64,000 nucleotides of DNA from Pisolithus tinctorius. Taxonomy: Eukaryota; Basidiomycota; Agaricomycetes; Boletales; Pisolithaceae. Each line of letters opens with the position of its first letter. Within the stretch, counting starts at the first letter, position 1. The translations under genes were made by a program, and so were the position numbers. The stretch lies in contig JANFAH010000006.1 of the NCBI GenBank assembly GCA_024663395.1, positions 1,302,001 through 1,366,000 on the forward strand. The letters run 5' to 3'. The notes below the pieces were generated by a model that searched no databases, was not told the origin of the DNA, and saw nothing but the letters and a program-made list of their open reading frames with translations. Shown in pieces: positions 10,015 through 19,911 of this stretch.

Positions 10015-10541
10015 ATGGATAGAATCCAGCAGGCAAGTGAGAGGTCAATCCATAACCCGTGCCTCGCCCTGACCGTCTCACCAGAAACTTGCAACATTAC
10101 GTGCAGAAGCAGACCAGGCAATCGGACGTGCAGAAAAAGCGGAGCGTACAGTCAAAGAATATGAACAGGGCATCCTCGAAAGAGATCAGGAAATCACTTC
10201 GTTGCAGCACAAGTCATCGTCCCTCGAGGAGGAATGTGATCGTGTAACGCAACGACTCCGGGAGATGCAAGAAAGGTTTCGATCGCACCTCCATGAACAC
10301 AGAACCTGTCATTGATCCAGCCCCAAAAGGGTAGAGGCAGACGGTCTCGAGATCGAGCGCATGACACGTCAAATGAAGTACCTAGAGCAAAAGTGCGATA
10401 ATTTGGAAACAAAGTACGAGGTATGATGTTTATCATCGTGCCAGTCGTCATGACCTCACCTGGTAACAGGAAGCGGTCGCCATGTATAAAGCGTCCCAAG
10501 CAGAACTGGACGGTCTTCTGAGTGACATGGGGAATATCTAG
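10015..10541 (+). CDS. Second, shortened tropomyosin-like protein
   Basis: Four exons (10015-10032, 10085-10275, 10330-10420, 10470-10541) encode about 123 residues beginning MDRIQQKLATLRAEADQA and ending YKASQAELDGLLSDMGNI. Exons 1, 3 and 4 have exactly the lengths of their counterparts in the gene upstream (18, 91 and 72 nt); exon 2 is 114 nt shorter, removing 38 residues, close to one actin-binding period of fungal tropomyosin. This is a tandem duplicate that has diverged strongly in sequence. The first intron begins GCAAGT instead of GT. All frames join without a stop, so it may be functional; whether it binds actin or is expressed is unknown. Confidence 0.75.
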
Positions 10542-10749
10542 AAAGCTCTGAATTTCTCTCGACCCCGTTTTGACGGTTTTCTCGAACAACTGGCGCAAGC
10601 TAATAACTACCTTGCTACATTCTCTATCACACTACACATAGTTTCGCGGGGAACTTCATGATAGTCCTCGGATGTGATTTGAATGGGGAGAAGAAACGAT
10701 TTTACTTGCGTCAACGTGCAACGACAACTCCCCCCACTGACTACATGAA

Positions 10750-11395
10750 TTACTCGTTTCCCTTGAAGCTCAACGAGACAGAGTTCACACAGTGACGTTC
10801 GTCAGCTGAAAAAGTCCATCAGCGATCCTCATCTCGAAGGAAATAGCAAAACTTGCTTGGAGTTTTGTATCCCTCTCCTTTGAATACATGCCCTAGATGA
10901 CCGCCGCATGCCGTGCAAGTAATCTCCGTCCTAACCATACCCCATGATTTGTCTTCATGTCGACTGACCGCCCCCGGAAGTGCTATCCTCTCATACTCGA
11001 AACGCTGAGAGAAGATGCGATCTGATAGATAGGACTCACCATCAAAGAATGCGGGCCATCCACATCCACTATCGAATTTGGTTGTACTCTTGTACAGGGG
11101 CGTGTTGCAGCCGGCACAAGTGTAGATTCCCTCGTCGCTGAACTTATTGTACTTTCCTGTACCTGCTGGTTCAGTTCCTTTCTGGCGGAGGATACGGAAC
11201 TAAAATCATGATAACGATATAGGTGAGACGAAGGAATTTGGAAACAGGAAGCCGAACGGTGGTTACCTGCTCCGGTGATAATATTGCACGCCACTCAGAT
11301 TCTGTCTTGGGATTTGTATCGTTCATGGTAGAAGGAGAACTGTGAAAGGCCTGGCGCCTTGTCAATGCGATGGTAGTTCGAGTCGATCTAAGCAT
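10750..11395 (-). CDS. msrB: Peptide-methionine (R)-S-oxide reductase (MsrB)
   Basis: Three exons (11395-11267, 11199-10857, 10805-10750) give 175 residues. MsrB reduces methionine-R-sulfoxide in proteins. The zinc-binding CAGC and CTACGG pairs are present, as are GCGWPAFFD, RHEDKSWGMVRTEI, HLGHVFKGEGY and the catalytic-Cys motif TDERHCVNSVS. The N-terminus MLRSTRTTIALTRRQAFHSS is basic and Ser/Thr-rich, like a mitochondrial targeting signal. The last intron must use a GC donor (GCAAGT) to reach the catalytic exon. A segment of about 19 residues between FFD and LPGAV begins like an intron (GTGAGT) but no acceptor keeps the frame. The start codon lies only 71 bases from that of TFIP11 on the other strand. 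Confidence 0.9.
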
Positions 11396-11466
11396 GCTTG
11401 GGGTGACGTCAGCTGACTCATCATCTGACTGTTACTTGCTGACGCCTTGACCGAGGATCTCATCGG

Positions 11467-13835
11467 ATGGCACGTCGAAAACGCCAGTTGTTAGAGGAAG
11501 AGACGGACTCAGACGCGTCGCAAGGTTCAGACGATGCAGAAAATGCGGAAGGCGACAGGAAGCGTCGACGCTCAGCTGCCCCGTCCTTCGTCTCCTCGTC
11601 TGCAGCACCAGCATTCACCACAGGCAGCAGCAGCAAGCCTGCTACTCCTCCACCGCCCAAAGAACAACCACAACAGACACCTACGGCATTTGCCTCATCC
11701 TTCGCCACCCGATCTTTCATGGGTATCGGAAAGAAACCCGCTACCCCCCTCCCGCCCCAGGAACAAGCTCACTTCCGCAAGATAGGTAACACGTTTGGGG
11801 CTCGAATGCTTGCTAAAATGGGCTGGGAGGCTGGAAGGGGTCTCGGCGTAAGTGGCGAGGGTATCGCTGTTCCTATTGAAGCTTCAATTCGTCCGAAAAA
11901 TGTCGGTATCGCTTTCAGAGGCTTCAGAGAGAAACCGCGTCCCACACAGGAGGAAACAGAGCCTGGCGTAGGTGTTCAGGTGGATGAACAGAAACAGAGG
12001 AGGGCAGATGTGTGGAAAAGACCGCGCAAGGTCAAAACGAAGGTCGAGTACAAGACCTACGAGGAAATTGTTGCGGAAGCTACTGCCGGTCCGACGGTAT
12101 GTAGTTGTATGTCATTCCATTTACCCACTAACCTTGCCGCGCAGCCTCCGGAAGTTGTCTCGCTTGCTGAAGTATCAGTGGCGTCGTGGACACCGTCGAC
12201 GGATCCGACCCGAATTCCAGAAGTGCGGCATAATCTACGGCTGATAGCGGAGGCCTGTAGCACGAATCTTGATGGGCTAGCACGAGAGGCCAAAGCTCTA
12301 CAGGAACGTAAATCGTTCATTGCTCGGGAGCGCATGCGTCTGCAGAACAAGGCTGCGGACGAAGCTGAACGTAAGCCTGTTTGATTTTCCATGTTTCTCC
12401 GTCGATTGATTCCATGTCTGCAGTAATCTCACGCTTACAACAAGTCTCCCTCGTGACTGACGAAATTGGCACCAAATCCAAGGAACTGACATCGACCTAT
12501 GAGGCTGACCTTGACGACCTCTCTCCATTGTTCTCTAGGCTTCTTGTCGAATTTCCGGCGGAATTTGACAAATATCACCTGGACGAAATTGTTGTTGCGG
12601 CTATCCTACCAATGGTACGACGTGCAGTAGCTCAATGGAACCCTCTCCGAGATCCGTCTGGACTCGTTTCCACACTCCGAGGGTGGAAGCAAGCCCTTAA
12701 AGTAAACGTCACTGATGAGACGTTACAAGTCCAAAATCCCATGACACCCTACGAGAGTCTCTTGTGGAATGTTTGGCTTCCCAAGGTACGGACATGCATT
12801 AACAACGAATGGAGCCCAGCAGATCCAACACCAGCGGTGAAATTTTACGAAACTTGGGCAAGCTTCCTTCCTGGTTTCGTGCGAGATAACATTATGGACC
12901 AACTTATTCTCCCAAAAATCAGTGGAGCAATTGCAGGTTGGGATCCTAAGCATCCCGCTGTATCACTCCAGACGCTTGTCTTCCCCTGGCTTCCTCACCT
13001 TGGTTTACGCGTCGAGGATATCTTGGATGAAGCGCGCAGAAAACTCCGGAGCTTTCTCCGCCACTGGGCTCCTGCCGACGGCGTGCCAAAAGATTTCAGC
13101 ATATGGCGAGATGTTTTCGAGAAGGGTGACTGGGACGCCATGCTTCTGAAGCATGTCATTCCGAAACTTGGATCTGTTCTTCGCGAGGATTTCCGGGTGA
13201 ATCCGCGCAATCAGGACATGTCACCACTTGCACAGGTTCTTCCGTGGTCTACACTTATTCGTCCATCTGTCTTCAGCCAGTTGCTTGAAGCAGAATTTTT
13301 CCCCAAGTGGCTAGACATTCTGCACATGTGGCTCATCCAGCCCCGTGTCAGCTTTGAGGAGGTAGCACAGTGGTACTCGTTCTGGAAGGCTACCTTCCCC
13401 GAGAACGTGCAAAACATGCCTGGCGTTGCGCGTGGATTCACGAGGGGTTTACAGCTGGTTAATACGGCCATAGAGCTAGGGCCTGGTGCACCAAAGAAAC
13501 TCGAGCGGCCTGACTACCGGGCAGAGCTTGCGGCGGCTGCGGTTGGACCAACTACAACCGATGTGTCAAATCCACCGAAGAAGACAGTGCCGTCGCGGAC
13601 GCAAGAAGTCACATTCCGTTCTATTGTCGAAGAATACTCAGCGGAACACAATTTGCTATTTATACCCACCGGAAGAGCACATGAGAAGTCGCGTATGCCC
13701 CTGTTTAGAGTGTCGAACGCGAGCGGGAAGGGTGGGATATTGGTTTATGTCCAGGATGATGCTGTGTGGGCTCCTGAAGGAGACGAGTATCGGGCAATTA
13801 CGCTGGAAGAGATGGTCTTGAGAGTGAATAAGTGA
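11467..13835 (+). CDS. TFIP11: Tuftelin-interacting protein 11 (splicing factor Ntr1/Spp382 type)
   Basis: Three exons (11467-12096, 12145-12370, 12424-13835) encode 755 residues. An acidic, basic and Pro-rich N-terminus is followed by a G-patch at about residues 109-150 (IGNTFGARMLAKMGW, GRGLG), then the GCFC-type helical region (for example EFDKYHLDEIVVAAILPMVRR) and a conserved C-terminal part (QPRVSFEEVAQWYSFWK). TFIP11 and yeast Ntr1 recruit and activate the DEAH helicase Prp43/DHX15 to take apart intron-lariat spliceosomes in the nucleus. The gene converges on the DNAJC7-like gene, with 117 bases between stop codons. Its last ~165 codons and the flanking DNA recur in inverted, broken form at 5.1-5.9 kb. 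Confidence 0.92.
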
Positions 13836-14110
13836 TTATGTTTTTAGGGGGGTACTAGGACCGTCCAACTTGTGGTATTTCCCGCGGAACTACTTACTTT
13901 ACATAAGTATAGTAGTGTACAAAGTCGCATTACGAACAATGCGTCTCGATATTCAAAAGTCGAAGTCATCATTCATAGGTGAGGTATGGAAACGGAAACC
14001 TCCGCCTCCACCGAACTGTCCGCGTCCTCCTCCACCGAATGGCCCTCCGTCAAACTGTGCAAATAGAGAGGCGAGATCCGCATGGTTCATGCGGAATCCA
14101 TTCATGCCAC
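13332..14110. repeat. Source of the inverted duplication at 5.1-5.9 kb
   Basis: This segment spans the convergent 3' ends of the TFIP11 and DNAJC7-like genes. It aligns in reverse complement with about 5130-5898. Because both genes are intact here and broken there, this copy is the source. The two are about 7.4 kb apart. The spacer marker AGGGGGGTACTAGGA is present in both. Confidence 0.85.
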
Positions 14111-15928
14111 CCATCGATGGGTCTGTCTGGCCGTCCTCATCTTCACCCATGTCATATCTTTGACGCCGTTGTGGGTCGGAAAGAACTGCGTGTGCTTCGA
14201 CAACGAGTTTAAATTTCTCTTCGTCGCCACCCTGTCAAGTAATGTTGTAAGGTAAGTGAAAGACGATCAGAATCTGATCTATGATTGCTGACCTTATCCG
14301 GGTGATGTTTCAAGCTCTCTCGGCGATATGCTTTCTTGATATCAGTCTCTATGCAGTCCCTCGACAAGCCAAGGATCTTGTAATAATCTTTCGTCTTGCT
14401 CCTTTTAAGGGCCGCTTCGGCCTTTTTGAGGTCAGCCCTGAGGGTTCTGGCATCCGCGTCTGCGCCCTCTACACCGGCTTGCTCGATGGCGGCTTTGAAG
14501 TCTGCCACAGCAGCATCCAACTTTTCGAGGTGTAGATTAATGCGTGCCCGGGTCCGCAGTGCCTTGAAGGATGTCGAACAGAGTGTCAGCGAAGCTTCCG
14601 TATCTGCAAGTGCCTCTTCATAACGCTCCAGCTAGTGAATATGTCACTAAAACTGCTAGGGTACATTAGAGCCGCAATCACCTTGAGCTGCGTGGTAGCG
14701 CGATTGGAGAGCAGCGTGGCGCGTATCTGACCGCCTTTTCCTTCTTCCTCTGCATCACCTATCCGCTGCGTACAGTAAATAGCAGGTACAAAATAGAGGA
14801 GGGGATCGCATTTACCTCCAAGGCTTCCGTATATCGGTCCACAGCATCTTGGAGCTTTCCGCTTTTAAAGGCAGTATTACCCTCTTCCTTAAGCCGTTCG
14901 ACATCTTTGATACGTTTCCGCAATCGGGATGCATCTCCGTGTCCAGGATCTAATCGTAGTGCAGAGGTGACGTGCTGTATGGCTTGTGGTAGCTTCCCAG
15001 AAAGGAAGAGCAGAAGGCCCCTAAGTGTAAGGACCTCTGGAGAATTGGGTTCCAACCTCAGTAAATCGCTGCGGAGAAGCCGTATAAATATGGAATCGAA
15101 TAGATTGGCAAGACCCGAAACAGAGCTTACCACGAGTAGACTTACTTTGCGGCGATGTTAGCAGCATCCCAATTCGCCCGACCCAGCTCGAGTTCTATTC
15201 TCCACAGTCGCCATTGAATAGGCGCTTCGCCTCCCTCTGCATCCAAACTTTGAAAGCACTTGTCCAGAGCGAGGCGACCGAGTCCCCAGTCTCTCTTGCG
15301 TTTTGCCGAGTCAAAGTTGCGCAAGTGACGCTCGAGTTCCTGTACTTTTCCTTGTAGTTGCAGAGCAGTAGTATTTGAAGGCTCTAGGGATAATGCGGTG
15401 CAGAGTGATTTCAGCGCGGATTCAGACTCGCCGAGAGCGAGTTGACAACGGGCGAGACGGATCAGGGTTTTTGAGGACGGGTTATCGGATTGTAGGGTGG
15501 CTGCCTGCTGGCAATCTACGAGAGCGGGTCGGAAGCGTTTAAGAGCCATGTGGGCAGCAGCACGATTAGTGAGATAGGATGGTTCCGCAGGATTCATATC
15601 TGTAAGGGAGTGAGCATCGATAAACATAGGAAAGCGGTGTGATTGCACACCAATGGCTTTGGTATACAATTCTACGGCTTCGGTGTACTGCTTTGCCTTG
15701 AAAGCACTATTTCCCTGTTCCTTAATCGCCTCCGCGGTTGGTCCATTGGGTGACGAAAGGACTTTGGGTGGGGATGGGTCGGACGGCGCCGAAGAGCTAC
15801 CAGCAGCAGGAATCTCCACTCTGTGGCGTGGTTGAGCGTGAAGAACGTGCAAGGATGAAGAAAAGGCAATCGTACGAGACTTCGGCTGGCTGTTTTTTCT
15901 TTGCAGAGCCTTTTTTCTTGTTCGCCAT
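13953..15928 (-). CDS. DNAJC7: TPR and J-domain co-chaperone (DNAJC7/TPR2 type)
   Basis: The start MANKKKGSAKKKQPAEVS lies at 15928; a first intron with a GTACGA donor joins it to VEIPAAGSSS. About 7-8 TPR units follow (EQGNSAFKAKQYTEAVELYTKAI, read in parts, LKEEGNTAFKSGKLQDAVDRY and others), then near the C-terminus a J domain (KDYYKILGL, the HPD motif in KHHPDK, RRQRYDMG) and a Gly/Phe-rich tail ending MNDDFDF. Such proteins pass clients between Hsp70 and Hsp90: TPRs hold the chaperones' EEVD tails and the J domain stimulates Hsp70 ATPase. At least five introns are present. The start codon is 134 bases from that of the F-box gene on the opposite strand. Confidence 0.9.
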
Positions 15929-16062
15929 GGTATTGTGTCTTGTCCTGAAAGCTGCTAGCGGGCCAGTCGACAAGGGCGTTACTGATAGACGTCACGTGCG
16001 CACCGCTCTCTGCTTACCACCGTCACCGTCGTCGTCGTCGCCGGCCAACACGCCTCCATCAG

Positions 16063-18265
16063 ATGATGGAGACGGTGTTGGACTCCAACAAGAATGGCCA
16101 ATGCCAACATCCACCTAGTTCATTGTCGTCCACCATTTACATGCCGATAGCCTCGCCTCCCACCCCTGCACCATCGCCAGGTCCAATCCTCATTACTCCC
16201 AATCCTTCCCTGCACACCCAACTTAATACCCAACACGATCTTGTCAGTTTGTCGCGCATAGAGTTTGCAAACTTAGCGGCTCATGGCCCAGCTGCTCGAA
16301 GACGATACCTAGCATCTCTCCTATCTGATTGTACCCATTCGGAACTTCTCTTCATCTCACAAACCATCACACCCATGCTCGAACGAGATTTTTTCTCTAA
16401 ACTACCGGCAGAATTAGCTTATCATACCCTTAGCTTCATTGATGACCCAAAGACTCTTGCCAGGGCCAGCCAGGTGTGCAGGAGATGGCATGATCTTGTC
16501 GCGGACGAATGCATGTGGAAAGGGCTCTGCCAGCGGTATAACTTCTCTCTTAGCATACGCTCCCAAGAATACACCGAATCAGATGACCAAATTTCGGAGG
16601 ATTTCCCTTCGCCACTTAATCGAATTGGAGAATATACCCAATACCACGACCCGTCTATTCAGCTTCCAGCGTCGCCTTCACTCGTCAGACCCTCTTACCG
16701 CAAACATTTTCAGTACTCATATACGCTTAGTGAGTAAGCTCAGTTGTGCATGCGTTTTATAAATATAACATGCGTTCTACGCAAGTGTGCAACATGCGAA
16801 GAGGCGGGACCTTACTGCAGTCACACCGCATGTCTGTCGTTACCCCCGATAGCGGTGTTATCACATCCTTGGCGATGGACTACGACCAAGTTGTTGTTGG
16901 TCTCGCGAATTCAAAGATCCACATCTTCAACGCTGACTCCGGAGTCATGTCCCGTACATTGACTGGCCACGAATTGGGGGTTTGGGCAGTCCACCTAGTT
17001 AGTCGCGGAGGACTTTGGGAAGAAACTCCAGACGACGTGGGTGTTGTAAAGAGCCGAGATGGCGAATCTCAGGGGCAAGAGGCCTTTCTGCCCCCTGACT
17101 TGCGCAAGGCCCTCGGCCTAGACGGGCCAAAGCGAATACTACGCACTCCTTCACATACTCCTTCAGGAAAGCCAAGCGATATATGTTGCGCTTCGGAGGG
17201 CTGGGGACAGCCTAACCCGATTGTCGTTAGTGGTGGATGCGACAAGCGGTTGAGGGTCTGGGACGTGGTATCTGGGTCCGTCTTTTCCTCCTCCGACAGG
17301 CTATAATGTTGACATACGTTGTAAACCTAGGCGCTGTATCTATGTATTGGAAGGCCATACGTCCACTATAAGGTGTATTAGGGTCCTGCATAATCGCCCC
17401 GTGGCCGTCACCGGTTCTCGCGATGCGACCGTACGAGTATGGAATATCCAAGAAGGAAGGCTACTCCGCGTGCTCCAGGGCCATCACCAAAGCGTGCGGT
17501 GCCTGGACGTATGTGGGAACAGGGTCGTCAGTGGCAGCTACGATACCACTTGCAGGGTGGGTATATGACGTTGCACTTATTGTACACGGTTGATGGTTGA
17601 TCTTTCACAGGTTTGGAATGTAGACACAGGCGAATGTTTGCACGTGCTTCGTGGGCACGGGCTTCAGATCTATTCAGTAGCATTCGACGGCATCCGCATC
17701 GCGTCTGGTGGCACAGACACTACCGTTCGTGTATGGGACGCGAAGTCGGGGTCAGCCATGTCAGCTTTTCTTTTTCCCCGGCCTAACTGAATACGTTACC
17801 AGAAATTGCATAGCACTTCTCCCAGGACACACGGCATTGGTGTGTCAACTTCAGTTATCATCTTCTGCAGGGCTCCTTGCAACCGGTGGTTCGGATGGTC
17901 GCGTCATCACGTTTTCGCTTCGCGACTACAGCCCACTACAGCGGATCGCTGCCCACGACTCCTCCGTTACCTCCCTTCAGTTTGACTCCAACTTTCTCAT
18001 CACAGCCGGTAACGACGGACGTGTCAGTGTGTACGAAACACAAAGTGGTGCGCACGTGATTGACCTCAGTGAGCGGTCTGAGAGCGTCTGGAAGGTAGCC
18101 TGCAAGTACGGAACATGCGCAATCATGTGCCGCAGAGCTGGAAAGACAGTTATGGAGATTTGGAGTTTCAGGCCGAGAGTGAATAGCCCAGAGCCTCAGG
18201 GATTCCTGCCCCGGACTAACTCCTATCTGCGGAGTGGAGCATCTTATTACTCAAGGTTAAGCTGA
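16063..18265 (+). CDS. F-box and WD40-repeat protein (Cdc4/Fbw7 type)
   Basis: Five exons give about 660 residues. An F-box is seen after a Pro/Ser-rich N-terminus ([32 protein letters not shown]). Seven or eight WD40 blades follow, several with intact GH...WD signatures ([69 protein letters not shown]). Proteins of this build are substrate receptors of SCF ubiquitin ligases; the F-box binds Skp1 and the propeller binds phosphorylated substrates. The closest named relatives are Cdc4, Pop1 and Fbw7, but the assignment among SCF receptors is not certain. One intron uses a GTCCGT donor. The start at 16063 is the first ATG in the F-box frame; 16066 would also fit. Confidence 0.85.
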
Positions 18266-19911
18266 GGATAATGTAAGTGGAACTGGAACTTGGGACTTTT
18301 GTTTTCATTTTGGTGTAATGTATGTCACTTTTACCAAGATCGTAATTAACTGTACTTCACAGCACACTCAGTCAATGACATTCTTTCTTTTCCCAATTAC
18401 TGAGGCGATCCATAGAGAGGCAAGGAAACGACGTGTAAGTCTCTAGCTGTGCGCTGAGAACACAGTCACAAACGTGCAGCCGCACCATAGGTTTCATACC
18501 AGTTGTGAGACTCCCTGAAATGTCACCGGTTCGAATAATACGGCCAGCCCCTGTGGTACATAAGTTCGTCGTGTGCCAATGACGTCTGCAGGTTGCTTCG
18601 TACCTTAAGAGCTTGCCAGTTCTCTGGCTCGAAGCATTTGCACTAAATAATTCGAGCGCACCCGTTGTGCTGGTCAAGTTCCCGAAGGCTGGTCCAGTGA
18701 CGGGACAGGCTTCACATACTTATGGTGACTTCCCTCCACGGCGGCTCTTGAGCTTTCAGGAGTAGTGGTGGCGATTGAGTCCTCATACTGGCTGGAATTC
18801 TCGAGGGGAACAGCATCGAATAGTAATCGACTACGCGGTTTTTCTCTTCCGTCGTTGGCTACTTGCTATTTAGAGTATGATCGGCTATCATAATATGTTG
18901 GAGTTGCGCTCAATAAACCTAAGTAGTAAGTTACGCCCAGTTGCTCCATTCCCGATAGATAAGTAACTTCATACTCTTCGATTTTCCATCAGCTTTAATG
19001 TTTCATGAGGTCACCGGCACTGTACAACCTTACGATGTCGGGTAAAGTCATTCGTATCCACCTTTTCCACTGGACGTGATGAGTACAGCCTGATGCAGTC
19101 GTGGAAACATGAGTTGCTGTTTCATTATTCTCTCAGTGGCTTGCCCTACGAAAGCAGTATTTCCTTTGCTATTGAAATCATGGAGGGCTGGCCGGCGATG
19201 TTTTCTATTTTAATATAGGATAGGATGCTCCCTGGCATGCATGGGGCTGCAAAAGCGAGGTACTAGGAAACACTACCTACGATCGAGCAGCGCTGGCCAA
19301 TAAGTGAGCGGCGCGAGACAGATAAGGGATCAAATAATGGAACCGCCTCGGCGCACACGTGTTTTTCTCTGAACTTATTGTGTTCCAACTTTCCCATCTT
19401 CGTTATTACATAGTTGGTCTGAGATGCATTTCCTGTGCATGTCCACCCCTGCTACCATCCATCTTTCTGTCAAGGCAGCGGTAATCACATAAGAGGAAAT
19501 CTGGTTGGACCTCCGACCCTGCGGAAGTTAATCCTGCCAGCTTGGCTCAACACCGCCGACCACCGCTTCATCAAACTGAAATCCCACACAAACAGTGCTG
19601 AACTCCGGCGAAACGAATCCCCCTTTCCGTCCCATTTTTGTCGGGACAAAGAGTGTGGGAGGTAAGATTGTGGACCTGAGACATCGACATTTCGTGCCCC
19701 GTCGGAGTTTGATTTAACGGCAGTCTGCCATTCTGGTATCGCACCTTCTCCACCTTGTCGCCTCCATCGTATTAGCACCTGCCCAAATCCACAACTTGCA
19801 CATTTCTCTCTCAGGTTCGTGGAAATATATCTTCTCGCATTTAATACATGGCTTGGACTTATATTTGATGCATTTCAGATTTTTTGGGACCCGTTCTGTC
19901 AATCGCGATTC
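18266..19911. other. Long intergenic region
   Basis: About 1.6 kb with no gene I can support. A 101-codon minus-strand frame at 18372-18677 has no recognisable motif and no supporting introns. The part just before 19912 has AT-rich stretches and a possible 5' leader with an acceptor-like TTTCAG near 19877. The region probably holds the Snt2 promoter and the 3' end of the F-box gene. Confidence 0.5.

Noticed and set aside
18372..18677. 101-codon minus-strand frame in the gap between the F-box and Snt2 genes
   Set aside because: No recognisable domain, signal peptide or flanking exon.
19819..19911. Upstream in-frame ATG for Snt2
   Set aside because: The added residues are hydrophobic and unlike BAH-protein starts, and an acceptor-like TTTCAG suggests a leader intron; the ATG at 19912 is preferred.
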